A DNA stretch of 64,000 nt from the NCBI GenBank assembly GCA_041401985.1, contig JAWKTE010000021.1, positions 1 through 64,000 on the forward strand, written 5' to 3'. A program made the translations under genes and the position numbers. Positions 18,160 through 26,264 of this stretch are shown here, one piece after another. Position 1 is the first letter of the stretch, and each line of letters begins with the position of its first letter. This DNA is from JACKHA01 sp041401985 (GTDB lineage: Bacteria > Planctomycetota > Phycisphaerae > Phycisphaerales > UBA1924). The notes beneath the pieces are model-generated. The model did no database searches. It worked only from the letters and a program-made list of their open reading frames with translations, and was not told the DNA's origin.

Positions 18160-18645
18160 CTACTCGCGCTCGTCCCGACCCGTTCCATCCCGACCCGTGC
18201 CATCCCGCGCCGACTCGTCCCGCCCGGGCTCGGGCCGCGCGATCACCTGCACGCTCACATGGTCGATCGGCACGCCCGTGAGTTTCTCGAGTTCGGCCAC
18301 CGCTTCGCCCGACAGCCGCCCGAGCAGTTTCCGCCCGACCTCCGCCGGCGCATCCTCGACACGCCCGTCGTGGTGCACCACGTGCACGTGCGGCGACAGA
18401 TCGGCGTCATAGCGGCACGCCCCCGGGCTCGACGCGATCCGGCGCACCAGCCCGCAGCGCGTGAACGCATCCAGCGCGTTGTACACCGTCGCCAGCGACA
18501 GGCCCGGGTCGTCGCGCCGCAGGGTCTGGAACAGTTCTTCCGCCGTGGGGTGCGAGGTGGTGTCGCGCAGCGCGCCGTAGATCACGTCACGCTGACGCGT
18601 TCGCCGCAGCCCGTTGGCGTGGAAGATGTCGCGCGGCTCGTCCAT
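18160..18645 (-). CDS. Fur-family metalloregulator lacking CxxC motifs
   Basis: A 161-residue Fur/PerR-type repressor. The winged helix is clear: GLRRTRQRDVIYGAL, HPTAEELFQTLR, PGLSLATVYNALDAFTRCGL. The regulatory-metal histidines are retained in DADLSPHVHVVHHDG. In most Fur and PerR proteins the HHH strand is followed by a CxxCG structural-zinc site; here that position reads HHDGRV and no second cysteine pair is found, so the structural zinc is absent. The C-terminal tail is a degenerate repeat of Gly-Arg-Asp-Gly-Thr encoded by a decamer-like DNA repeat at 18172-18210. Target genes are unknown; a GNAT gene lies upstream on the same strand, about 140 bases away. Confidence 0.9.
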   Translation of the reverse strand: MDEPRDIFHANGLRRTRQRDVIYGALRDTTSHPTAEELFQTLRRDDPGLSLATVYNALDAFTRCGLVRRIASSPGACRYDADLSPHVHVVHHDGRVEDAPAEVGRKLLGRLSGEAVAELEKLTGVPIDHVSVQVIARPEPGRDESARDGTGRDGTGRDERE

Positions 18646-18786
18646 CGGGTCTCGATCATCGACGTCGCAGGGGCCTGACGCGGGTGGAGCGTCGCGGCGT
18701 TCGTCTGGAGCCCATCGTCCGGTCGCAGTGCAGAACCCAGAGGAAGTATTGGTCGAGCGCCGGCGCTGGACCAGAACCGCGAACCC

Positions 18787-19353
18787 TCACGCCCCCGTGT
18801 CGCCCTCGGTCCCCGGCAGGCTCCCGGGCGTCGGCCCGTGCATCAGGTCCGGCCCGATCTCCCGCTCCACCTCGGGCGGCGCGCTGGGCTTGGGTCCGAG
18901 AAGCCGCATTTTCCGGTGCGGGATCCCCGCCTCCGTGAACTCGTCCGAGACCGTCTCCCACCCCAGCGCGTCGTAGAACCCCATCGCCGGCAACTGGGCG
19001 TGGCAGAACAGTTCGCCAAGCCCGAGTTCCCCGAACGCCCGCGACTCGATCGCCACGACGAGCCCCCGCCCGATGCCCTCGCCCTGACGCTGCGGATCGA
19101 CGGCCATTTGCATCAGTTTCCCGACGCCGGCGGCCGGGTAGCCCGCCAGCAGCGTCGCGCACCCGACCACTCGGGGCCCGGCGGCCTGCCTGACCACCGC
19201 CACGAAGTGCTCGAACGCCTCCTCCATGCCCGAGAACTCACGCCGGAACCGGGCCATGTCGTACCCGATCGGCTGCAGCAGGACCGCCTCCCGCAGGGCG
19301 CACTCCTGCGGGTAGAGCGGGTCGGCCGTGTTGATCCGGCGGATCTCGACCAT
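18787..19353 (-). CDS. GNAT acetyltransferase
   Basis: A 188-residue GNAT. It shows LREAVLLQPIGYDMARFR, CATLLAGYPAAGVGKLMQMA, the acetyl-CoA binding turn VDPQRQGEGIGRGLVV and LPAMGFYDALGWETVSDEF; the tail after residue 155 is Pro/Gly/Glu-rich. The pattern is close to the ElaA/YjcF type of small GNATs, whose substrates are unknown. The ATG at 19353 is supported by the conserved MVEIRRI start. It is upstream of the Fur-type gene on the same strand and divergent from the glycosidase. Confidence 0.85.
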   Translation of the reverse strand: MVEIRRINTADPLYPQECALREAVLLQPIGYDMARFRREFSGMEEAFEHFVAVVRQAAGPRVVGCATLLAGYPAAGVGKLMQMAVDPQRQGEGIGRGLVVAIESRAFGELGLGELFCHAQLPAMGFYDALGWETVSDEFTEAGIPHRKMRLLGPKPSAPPEVEREIGPDLMHGPTPGSLPGTEGDTGA

Positions 19354-19590
19354 CGATCGCCAAGGTTAGTGAGGGTTCACCGCCCCAACAAGGGGCCGGG
19401 GCCCCTGCCGACAGCCAGTGCCGATTGGGCGTGCCGCTGGCCCGATCGGGCCGGATTCCCGGTCGTGGGCGGGATCGATCGTGCCGATACCCTTCCATAC
19501 TCTGGCTGTCGGTCCGTTCGTGAGAGAGGCAGGCGGGAGTGGCGGTTCGGGGCGGCGCGGGCCGCGGTCCCGGCATGGAGGCCCTGGCTG

Positions 19591-21588
19591 ATGCCCCGAG
19601 ATATCCCTGTCGGCAACGGCGATCTGCTGGTCACGTTCGACGAGTCCTATCGCGTGCGCGACCTGTACTTCCCGCGCGTCGGGCGGTTCAACCACACCGC
19701 CGGGCACGTCCAGCGATTCGGCGTCTGGGCCGACGGCAAGTTCGCGTGGATCGAGGACGAGTCCTGGGAACTGGACCTGCGCTACCGGGCCGACACGCTC
19801 GTGACCGACGTGCGCCTCGTGAACCAGGCCCTGGGCCTCGAGATCGTGTGCGCCGACGCCGTCGACGCCACCGACCCGGTCTACCTCCGCAAGACCATCG
19901 TCCGCGACCTGACGGGCAAGGCCCGCGACGTCCGCATCTTCTTCCACCTGGACCTGTCGATCGGCGGGACCGCGGTCGGCGACACCGCCAACTTCGACCC
20001 CGCCAACTCCGCGGTGGTCGTCTACAAGGACGACAACTACTTCCTGGTCAACGCCTGCGACCAGCACAAGTGCGGGATCGACCACTGGGCCATCGGCACC
20101 AAGCGCCTGGGCGGGGCCGAGGGCACCTGGCGCGACGCCGAGGACGGCGCCCTGGGCCGCAACGCCATCAGCCAGGGCTCGGTCGACGCGACCATCGGCT
20201 TCAACCTGCACGTGCCCGCCGGCGCCGAGGCCTATGTCACGATGTGGCTCGCCTGCGGGCACTCCTACGACGACGTCAAACGCCTGAACCGGCGCATCTG
20301 GGAGCGCGGCCCGGACCGCATGCTCTCGCGCACCGACGCCTACTGGAAACTCTGGTGCCGCAAGGAGCCGCTCGACACCAGCCCGCTGCCCGAGAACCTC
20401 CGCGACCTCTTCTACCGCTCGCAACTGGTCATGCGGACCCAGATCGACAACGGCGGGGCCATCATCGCCGCCAACGACTCGGATGTCACCCAGTTCGGCG
20501 GCGACCACTACTCGTACTGCTGGATGCGCGACGGCGCGCTGGTGGCCTACGGCCTGACGCTGTGCGGGCAGGGCGAGCTCAGCCGCGCCTTCTTCCGCTA
20601 CGCCGACAAGTGCATCGATGAGAACGGCTACTTCCTGCACAAGTACACGCCCGAGGGACGCTTGGCCTCCTCCTGGCACCCCTGGACGCTCGACGGGCAG
20701 CGCGTGCTCCCGATCCAGCAGGACGAGACCTCGCTGGTGGTCTGGGCCCTCCGCCAGCACTTCGTCGCGTTCCGCGACGTTGAGTTCGTCAAGCCGCTGT
20801 ACGAGCGCCTGGTCGTCCATCCCGCCGAGTGGATGCTCGCCTACCGCGACCACCACGGGCTGCCCCGCCAATCCTGGGACCTCTGGGAGGAGCGTCGCGG
20901 CGTGAGCCTGTTCACCGTCGGCGCGACCATCGGCGCCCTCAACGCCGCTGCCGCCTTCGCCAGCGACTTCGGCGAGCCCGACCGGGCCGCGGCGTTCCGC
21001 GAGGGGGCCGAGCGCATGAAGGGCGCCTTGGGCCGCCACATGTGGCACCCGGACCGCGGTCGCTTCGCACGCATGGCGGTCCCGCTGCCCGACGGCTCGT
21101 ACCGCCTGGACATGACCGCCGACTCGTCGTCCTACGCCCTGTTCGCCTTCGGGGCCTTCGAGCCCGACGACCCGCGGATCGTCGCCCAGATGACCCAGGA
21201 CTTCGAGCGCCTGTGGATCAAGACGCCCATCGGCGGGTGCGCCCGCTACGAGCGCGACTACTACCACCAGGTCGAACGCGACAAGATCGACCAGGTCCCC
21301 GGCAACCCGTGGGTCATCTGCACCCTCTGGCACGCCCAGTGGCGGATCGCCGCGGCCCGGAACCTCGAGGAACTCCGCAAGGCGCTGCCGCTGCTGGAGT
21401 GGGCCGCGACGCGGGCCCTGCCCAGCGGCGTGCTGGCCGAGCAGTTCCACCCGCACACGGGCGAGCCGATGTCGGTCAGCCCGCTGACGTGGAGCCACGC
21501 GACGTACTGCATGGTGGTGGTCGAGTACCTGCGCCGGTACGAGTCGATGAGCCGCCAGCGGTCGGCGGGGCGGATCGAGATGGCGTGA
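19591..21588 (+). CDS. Glycoside hydrolase family 15 (glucoamylase-like)
   Basis: A 665-residue intact GH15 enzyme. The N-terminal 270 residues form the beta-sandwich domain, and the remainder is the (alpha/alpha)6 barrel. Barrel motifs include SYCWMRDGALVAYGL, IQQDETSLVVWAL, the general-acid region SWDLWEERRGVSLFTVGA and the general-base region GVLAEQFHPHTGEPMSVSPL followed by TWSHATY. There is no signal peptide, so action on intracellular alpha-glucans such as glycogen, maltodextrins or trehalose is likely. ATG 19591 is preceded by GGAGG nine bases upstream. It stands alone; a GNAT gene diverges upstream. Confidence 0.95.
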   Translation: MPRDIPVGNGDLLVTFDESYRVRDLYFPRVGRFNHTAGHVQRFGVWADGKFAWIEDESWELDLRYRADTLVTDVRLVNQALGLEIVCADAVDATDPVYLRKTIVRDLTGKARDVRIFFHLDLSIGGTAVGDTANFDPANSAVVVYKDDNYFLVNACDQHKCGIDHWAIGTKRLGGAEGTWRDAEDGALGRNAISQGSVDATIGFNLHVPAGAEAYVTMWLACGHSYDDVKRLNRRIWERGPDRMLSRTDAYWKLWCRKEPLDTSPLPENLRDLFYRSQLVMRTQIDNGGAIIAANDSDVTQFGGDHYSYCWMRDGALVAYGLTLCGQGELSRAFFRYADKCIDENGYFLHKYTPEGRLASSWHPWTLDGQRVLPIQQDETSLVVWALRQHFVAFRDVEFVKPLYERLVVHPAEWMLAYRDHHGLPRQSWDLWEERRGVSLFTVGATIGALNAAAAFASDFGEPDRAAAFREGAERMKGALGRHMWHPDRGRFARMAVPLPDGSYRLDMTADSSSYALFAFGAFEPDDPRIVAQMTQDFERLWIKTPIGGCARYERDYYHQVERDKIDQVPGNPWVICTLWHAQWRIAAARNLEELRKALPLLEWAATRALPSGVLAEQFHPHTGEPMSVSPLTWSHATYCMVVVEYLRRYESMSRQRSAGRIEMA

Positions 21589-21606
21589 TCTCGAGATCGC
21601 GGCTCC

Positions 21607-21646
21607 GAAAGAAAACCCGCCGTGGGCCTCGCGGCTCCACGGCGGG
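21607..21646 (-). terminator. Intrinsic terminator of a short minus-strand unit
   Basis: A 10-bp GC stem (21616-21625 with 21637-21646) followed, on the minus strand, by TTTTCTTTC. The U tract lies on the minus-strand side only, so it ends the small antisense unit starting near 21951 rather than the plus-strand glycosidase. Confidence 0.8.
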
Positions 21647-21680
21647 GGTGTTCGTCAATCTCCGTAGGAGATGACCGTTC

Positions 21681-21735
21681 AAGGGCTGCACCAACGGCAA
21701 GCCCGTCGGCGGCCGCTTTAGCGGCGCAGCCCCTT
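21681..21735 (-). ncRNA. Predicted three-way-junction RNA fold
   Basis: Read on the minus strand, AAGGGGCTGC (21726-21735) pairs with GCAGCCCTT (21681-21689), enclosing a GCCGC/GCGGC hairpin with a UAAA loop (21712-21725) and a CGACGG/CCGTTG hairpin (21692-21708). The stop codon of the 11-residue ORF is the loop of the first hairpin. The pairing was found by eye; no known family was recognised. Confidence 0.5.
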
Positions 21736-21753
21736 CGTACAGTCGTGCTTCAC
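21718..21753 (-). CDS. 11-residue ORF with a 13-base Shine-Dalgarno
   Basis: GTG at 21753 opens an 11-codon frame reading MKHDCTKGLRR and ending in TAA at 21718. AAGGAGGTGATCC at 21755-21767 is fully complementary to the 13-base 3' end of 16S rRNA and is spaced correctly before the GTG. This is far stronger than any other ribosome-binding site in the window. The ORF sits inside its own transcription unit (promoter 21958-21985, terminator 21607-21646) with no gene downstream on that strand. The same frame is open upstream, so a longer product starting earlier cannot be excluded, but the upstream part has no protein-like composition. Function unknown; possibly a leader or ribosome-acting peptide. 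Confidence 0.5.
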   Translation of the reverse strand: MKHDCTKGLRR

Positions 21754-21955
21754 TGGATCACCTCCTTCGCCAAGGGTTTCCCCGACGGCGCGGGCCTGTA
21801 CAGCCTGCCGCCGGGCTCTTGTTCCCCCGGACCGTCGCCCGGGGCTCATCGCCCGGGAGCGGGGTGAAACTCGCTCCCGGTCGTCGCGGCCTTGCCCGCC
21901 CCGGCGACGCCGGGTTCTCCGGGCCGCCGGCGACCTGCGCCGCCGCGATACCGAT

Positions 21956-21985
21956 GTATCGTACCACGATACGCCGCGGCTGCAA
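21956..21985 (-). promoter_or_regulatory. Promoter with overlapping palindromic operator
   Basis: On the minus strand TTGCAG (21980-21985) and TACGAT (21958-21963) are 16 bases apart. A 17-base palindrome GTATCGTACCACGATAC (21956-21972) covers the -10 element and would suit a dimeric regulator. It reads toward the 11-residue ORF. Confidence 0.55.
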
Positions 21986-22122
21986 TCGGGTTGCAGGATG
22001 TGGATGGACAAGGACTTAGGCGGACCGAACACCAGGCCCGCCCGTCGAGCCTTCCAACCGGCCCGCCGAACGCCCAGCACGCCCCGCCGGACGCCGTCGC
22101 CCGTTCCCGGGTCGCCGAGGCC

Positions 22123-22893
22123 TCACTTCTTGGACGTGCTCATCGCCTCGATCGTGTCGTCCGAGAGGTACAGGATCCGCCCGCACGCCTTACACAGCGT
22201 CAGCGGACCCTTCGAGAGCAGCGAGTTGATCGGCTCGAGCGGCAGGGCCTTCATGCACCCGCTGCACACGAACTCCAGGCGCTTCAAATCCGCCACCTCG
22301 ACCACCGTCATGATCTCGTCGTCCTCGCCGCGCGAGGTCATCAGGTCGTCGTAAAACTTCAGCACGTCGGCGGGCACCTCGGCCACCAGCGCCGCCCGCT
22401 GGGCCCGCAGCTCTTCGACGCGTCCGCGGATCTCGCCGGCCCGCTGGTCGCGCTCGCCGGCGGCCACGCCCCGGAGTTTTGTCCGCTCGTCGCGCTTCGT
22501 GCCGAGTTCCTTGAGCGCCGCGTCGATCTGCTCGCTCTTGGTGATGTTGTCCAGCCCGGCGGTCTCGACCTTGTCGCGGTCGATCTTGAGCGTGTTGAGT
22601 TCGACCTGCAGGGCCTTGTATTCCTTGGCGTTCTGGGCCGCGTTCATCCGCTCGCGGATGGTGGCCATCCGCGCCTCGATGCCCTTGATCTCGCTCTCGG
22701 TGTTGGCGATGGTCGCCTTGAGGAGCCGTTGCTGGGATTCGAGGCTCTTGCGCTTCGAGTCGATGTGCCCGAGCTGCCCCTCCTGGTCTTTGAGGAATCG
22801 CTCGGACGCCCTGAGGCGCGACTCGAGGCCTTTGAGCTGCTCATCCACTCGGAACACGCGCAACAGGCGTGCCGTCGTCGTCATCTGCGACAT
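22123..22893 (-). CDS. Coiled-coil protein with C-terminal C4 zinc ribbon
   Basis: A 256-residue protein of the zf-RING_7/DUF164 type. Residues 1-180 form a long antiparallel coiled coil (for example MNAAQNAKEYKALQVELNTL), and the C-terminus carries a four-cysteine ribbon, CSGCMKALP and then CKACGRILYLSDD. Family members are widespread in bacteria and are thought to bind nucleic acid, but their role is not settled. The ATG at 22893 is chosen over 22920 because GGGAG lies six bases upstream. It follows cdsA on the same strand after about 50 bases, so the two may be co-transcribed. Confidence 0.88.
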   Translation of the reverse strand: MSQMTTTARLLRVFRVDEQLKGLESRLRASERFLKDQEGQLGHIDSKRKSLESQQRLLKATIANTESEIKGIEARMATIRERMNAAQNAKEYKALQVELNTLKIDRDKVETAGLDNITKSEQIDAALKELGTKRDERTKLRGVAAGERDQRAGEIRGRVEELRAQRAALVAEVPADVLKFYDDLMTSRGEDDEIMTVVEVADLKRLEFVCSGCMKALPLEPINSLLSKGPLTLCKACGRILYLSDDTIEAMSTSKK

Positions 22894-22945
22894 CCAGGGC
22901 TCCCGGTTACCACTGCACAAGCATAGCGCGCCTCAGGCCCGCCCG

Positions 22946-23875
22946 TCATCCCACCACCGCCAGCCACCAGAACGCGATCGGCGCCACCAGCAGCGGCGAA
23001 TCGATCACGTCCAGCACGCCCCCGAACCCGGGCAGCGAGTGCCCCGAGTCCTTCACCCCCGCGTCCCGCTTGAGCAGGCTCGCCATCAGGTCGCCGACCT
23101 GCCCGAACACGCCGAACAACACACCCGCCCCCGCGCCGATCAGCAGCGACACGCCGAGCCCCTGATCGTCCGTCCCGCCCATCAGCCCCCGCTCGTCGAG
23201 CACCCACCGCCCGATCGCCCCAGCCAGGGCCGAGACCACCAGCCCCCCCACCACGCCCTCCCAGGTCTTGCCCGGGCTGAGCCAGGGAATCAGGCGGTGC
23301 TTGCCGATGGCCCGCCCCGTGAAGTACGCCCCGATGTCGAACGACTTGACCACCAGCAGGATCCACAGCAGCACCCAGGCCGAGTGCTCGCGCCGGATCG
23401 CCAACACGAACCCGAACATCAGGCCCAGATACACGAACGCGATCAGCGTGCCCCCGGCCGCGGCGATCACGCCCTGGAACTCGCGCCGACGCGAGGAGTA
23501 CGCCAGGCTCATCGCCAGCACGCCCGCGGCACAGGTGCTCACGATCCCGATGGACGTGATCGCCTTCACGTCCGCCGGCACCAGCGACGAGACGCACAGC
23601 CCGATCAGGGCCGCGGCACAGGTGATCCGGCGCGACGACGCCACGCCCTTGTGGCGCAGGATGTCCACCAGTTCCACCGACGCCAGGAAACTGATCGGCA
23701 CCATGACGCAGAACACGACCACGCCCGCGGGCAGGGTCTGGCCGTCGCCCACGAACCGTCCCATCCAGGCCAGCCAGGCGGGGATCGGCTGCAGGTCGAT
23801 CCACCCGTCGAGCCACAGCCCGCCGATGAGGGCGGCGATCAGCACCGGGCCGAGCAGCAATCGATACTTCAGCAC
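22946..23875 (-). CDS. cdsA: Phosphatidate cytidylyltransferase
   Basis: A 309-residue integral membrane enzyme that makes CDP-diacylglycerol from phosphatidate and CTP. Eight or so hydrophobic segments span the protein, and the C-terminal signature is intact: SLLKRDAGVKDSGHSLPGFG followed by GVLDVIDS. The start is uncertain: I take the GTG at 23875 (VLKYRLLLGPVLIA) because GGGAGG lies ten bases upstream and the protein then begins just before the first membrane helix. The open frame continues upstream into a family A repeat, whose translation is not CdsA-like. It is probably in one transcript with the downstream zinc-ribbon gene. Confidence 0.92.
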   Translation of the reverse strand: MLKYRLLLGPVLIAALIGGLWLDGWIDLQPIPAWLAWMGRFVGDGQTLPAGVVVFCVMVPISFLASVELVDILRHKGVASSRRITCAAALIGLCVSSLVPADVKAITSIGIVSTCAAGVLAMSLAYSSRRREFQGVIAAAGGTLIAFVYLGLMFGFVLAIRREHSAWVLLWILLVVKSFDIGAYFTGRAIGKHRLIPWLSPGKTWEGVVGGLVVSALAGAIGRWVLDERGLMGGTDDQGLGVSLLIGAGAGVLFGVFGQVGDLMASLLKRDAGVKDSGHSLPGFGGVLDVIDSPLLVAPIAFWWLAVVG

Positions 23876-23946
23876 GCCCCAGCGGCCTCCCAACCCCTTG
23901 AAGAGCCCCGATCGGGGCAGACGATAGGCGACACGCCCGCCACCGC

Positions 23947-24209
23947 CCGCGCGAGCCGGGGCGTCCCCGCCCCGAACACCCGACCGCGAGCCGGGGCGTC
24001 CCCGCCCCGAAACCTGACCGCGAGCCGGGGCGTCCCCGCCCCGGTTTGCCTCGGGTGGCACGCCCACGCCAGCGCGGGCGTGGTGACGCACGGAACGCGA
24101 TCACGCCCGCGCCACGCAGCGGCGTCAAGGAGTGCTGAGCAGCCCAACGCGGGGTGTGGGCGTGCCACCCGGTGGAACCGGGGCGGGGACGCCCCGGCTC
24201 GCGCGCGGG
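23947..24209. repeat. Family A palindromic repeat with triplicated left arm
   Basis: The left outer arm (GAGCCGGGGCGTCCCCGCCC) occurs three times in tandem at about 23950-23975, 23985-24010 and 24019-24044. Then follow the inner left arm GGGTGGCACGCCCACGC (24054-24070), the inner right arm GTGGGCGTGCCACCC (about 24157-24171) and the outer right arm (24178-24209). It sits between the divergent cdsA and outer-membrane-protein genes, so it must lie within or next to both promoters. Confidence 0.9.
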
Positions 24210-24275
24210 TGTCGGCGAGCGCACGCCTCCCGCACCCCGCCGATACGCTCGCTCAACCCCTGCACGGAACCAGCC

Positions 24276-25256
24276 ATGCCGACCACACCCGTCCGCCGCA
24301 CCCCGCTCGCCCGCACCGCCGCCCTCGCGGGCCTTGTCGTGGCCCCGCTGCTCGCGCCGCCGGCCCTCGCCCAGGGCGACACCGACGAACTCACCCCGCC
24401 GCCCGATCGCCCGTGGTCGTTCACGCTCACGCCCCGGGCGGTCCACTACTTCACCAGCGATCTGGACGACGACTCCGACGCGGGCATGGGCGACGTGTCC
24501 GTCTCTCGCTTCGGCCTGCTGCCGGTGCTGCAGATCCCAGTTGGCGACGACGCAACGCTGGCGTTCAACGGGGAGTTCACGTACTCGTTCTACAACTTCG
24601 ACGGCTCCGGCATCTTCGACGACTCGCTCGACCTGCTCGACGACGCCTACGAGGCCGGGCTGGGCGTCACCTGGTCCAACCAGATCAACGAGCACTGGCT
24701 GTACGCCGTCGGCGGGGGCTTCCGCGTCTCGGCCGAGGCCGGCGCCGACGTGGACGACGCCCTCACCGGGCGTTTCTTCGGCACCGTCAACTACCGCGTC
24801 TCGGAGAACTTCGTCATCGGCGGCGGCGTCGGGGTCTCGACCGAACTCGACGACGACGTGCTCGTCGTGCCCATCATCAGCGCGTTCTACCAGCCGAGCG
24901 AGAAGGTCGTGTTCGCCGCGGGCGGCGGGCCGGCCGCCGCCGGTCGCACGCTCGGGGCCACCATCACCTACCGCTTCCAGCCCGATGTCGCCCTCTCGTT
25001 CACCGGCGCGTGGGACTACCGCCAGTTCCGCCTCGACGACGACGGCCCGATCCCCGACGGCATCACGACCGACCAGCGCGTCGATCTGCTCGTGGGCCTC
25101 GATTGGGGCATCACCCCGACCGTCACCCTCCGCCTCGAGGCCGGCGCCACCATCTGGCAGGAGTACGAGTTCATCGACTCCGACGACGACCACCTCTACG
25201 ACGTCGAGACCGATCCGACGGCGTTCATCGGCGGCGGCGTCACGTTCGAGTTCTGA
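24276..25256 (+). CDS. Outer-membrane beta-barrel protein (DUF6268-like)
   Basis: A 326-residue exported protein. A Sec signal peptide of about 32 residues ends in PALAQG. The mature part is a succession of amphipathic strands separated by Asp/Gly-rich turns (for example RFGLLPVLQIPVGDD, TLAFNGEFTYSFYNF, TGRFFGTVNYRVSENFVIGG) and closes with GGGVTFEF, an aromatic-terminated last strand expected of outer-membrane barrels. The pattern resembles the DUF6268 family. Function is unknown. The start at ATG 24276 is the only one preserving the signal sequence. The gene follows directly after a family A repeat. Confidence 0.82.
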   Translation: MPTTPVRRTPLARTAALAGLVVAPLLAPPALAQGDTDELTPPPDRPWSFTLTPRAVHYFTSDLDDDSDAGMGDVSVSRFGLLPVLQIPVGDDATLAFNGEFTYSFYNFDGSGIFDDSLDLLDDAYEAGLGVTWSNQINEHWLYAVGGGFRVSAEAGADVDDALTGRFFGTVNYRVSENFVIGGGVGVSTELDDDVLVVPIISAFYQPSEKVVFAAGGGPAAAGRTLGATITYRFQPDVALSFTGAWDYRQFRLDDDGPIPDGITTDQRVDLLVGLDWGITPTVTLRLEAGATIWQEYEFIDSDDDHLYDVETDPTAFIGGGVTFEF

Positions 25257-25329
25257 CCGCGGCCCGGCACCGGCCATGAATCTCCGCTCACAAGCCCACG
25301 CCGCGCCGCCCACGCGGTAGACTGCCCCC

Positions 25330-26226
25330 ATGCTCCCGCACTGCCGCACCCCGGCCTGGCCCGCGGACCTCGACCCCGGGCGCTTCGCCTCGCGCATCCG
25401 CACCAAGTCGCCCGAGGGCTGCCGCGTCGGGCTCATCGGCCTGGCCGACGACCACGGGATCCGCCTCAACCGCGGTCGTCAGGGCGCCGCCGAGGGCCCG
25501 CGTGCGTTCCGTGCCGCGCTGGCACGCTACGGCGCCGCCGACGCGCCGGGCCCCGACCGACCGCTCGTCTTCGATGCCGGCGACGTCGTCGGCGTGCCCG
25601 GCGAGGATCTGGCCGCCATGCACCACCGCGTCACCGACGCGACCAAGGCCATGCTCGACCTGGGCCTGCTCCCGGTCGCGATCGGCGGCGGGCACGACCT
25701 GACCTACCCGTTCGTCCGCGCCGTCGCCACCCACACCCATCAGTCCATGGTTGGCGTCTACTTCGACGCCCACCTCGACGTGCGCGAGGCCGTCGGCTCC
25801 GGCATGCCCTTCCGCCGCCTCATCGAGGACGGCTCGGCCCGCTCGCTCCACGTCCACGGCCTCGACCGCCTCGCCGCCGACCAAACCCACCTCCACTGGT
25901 TCCAGGCCCACGGCGGGCACGCCGAGTTCGACACCACGCCCGACGATCCCTGGCCCGAGGGCGACCTGTTCGTCAGCCTCGACCTCGACGTGATCGACCA
26001 GGCCCACGCCCCCGGCGTGTCGGCCATGAACCCCGCCGGGTGGTCGGCCCAGGAGGCCCAGCGCTGGGTCGCCGCCGCCGGGCGCCACCCGCGCGTCCGC
26101 TGCTTCGACATCATGGAACTCTCGCCGCCGCACGACGAGAACGGGCGCACCGCCCGCCTGGCCGCCCACCTGTTCCTCACGTTCCTCCGCGGGCTGGGCG
26201 AGCGCCCGCGCACGCCGCGCGAGTAA
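25330..26226 (+). CDS. hutG: Formimidoylglutamase-like ureohydrolase
   Basis: A 298-residue arginase-superfamily enzyme. Manganese-ligand motifs are complete: GGGHDLTYP, YFDAHLDVRE and SLDLDVIDQAHAPG. The direct neighbourhood with hutI, 38 bases downstream on the same strand, makes hydrolysis of N-formimidoyl-L-glutamate to L-glutamate and formamide (last step of histidine degradation) the best call over arginase or agmatinase. The pair probably forms an operon; hutU and hutH are not in the window. The 5' side is a short gap after the barrel-protein gene. Confidence 0.9.
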   Translation: MLPHCRTPAWPADLDPGRFASRIRTKSPEGCRVGLIGLADDHGIRLNRGRQGAAEGPRAFRAALARYGAADAPGPDRPLVFDAGDVVGVPGEDLAAMHHRVTDATKAMLDLGLLPVAIGGGHDLTYPFVRAVATHTHQSMVGVYFDAHLDVREAVGSGMPFRRLIEDGSARSLHVHGLDRLAADQTHLHWFQAHGGHAEFDTTPDDPWPEGDLFVSLDLDVIDQAHAPGVSAMNPAGWSAQEAQRWVAAAGRHPRVRCFDIMELSPPHDENGRTARLAAHLFLTFLRGLGERPRTPRE

Positions 26227-26264
26227 CGTCGCCGCCGAACCCCCGCCCGCCAGGAGCCCGAGCC

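Noticed and set aside
21755..21767. The plus strand reads GGATCACCTCCTT, the 3' end of 16S rRNA.
   Set aside because: Only 13-14 bases match and nothing upstream resembles 16S rRNA; on the minus strand it is explained as a very strong Shine-Dalgarno.
21607..21985. The short minus-strand unit as a tmRNA, RNase P RNA or SRP RNA.
   Set aside because: No alanine-tRNA-like ends, no tag ending in LAA, and none of the conserved RNase P or SRP core sequences are present.
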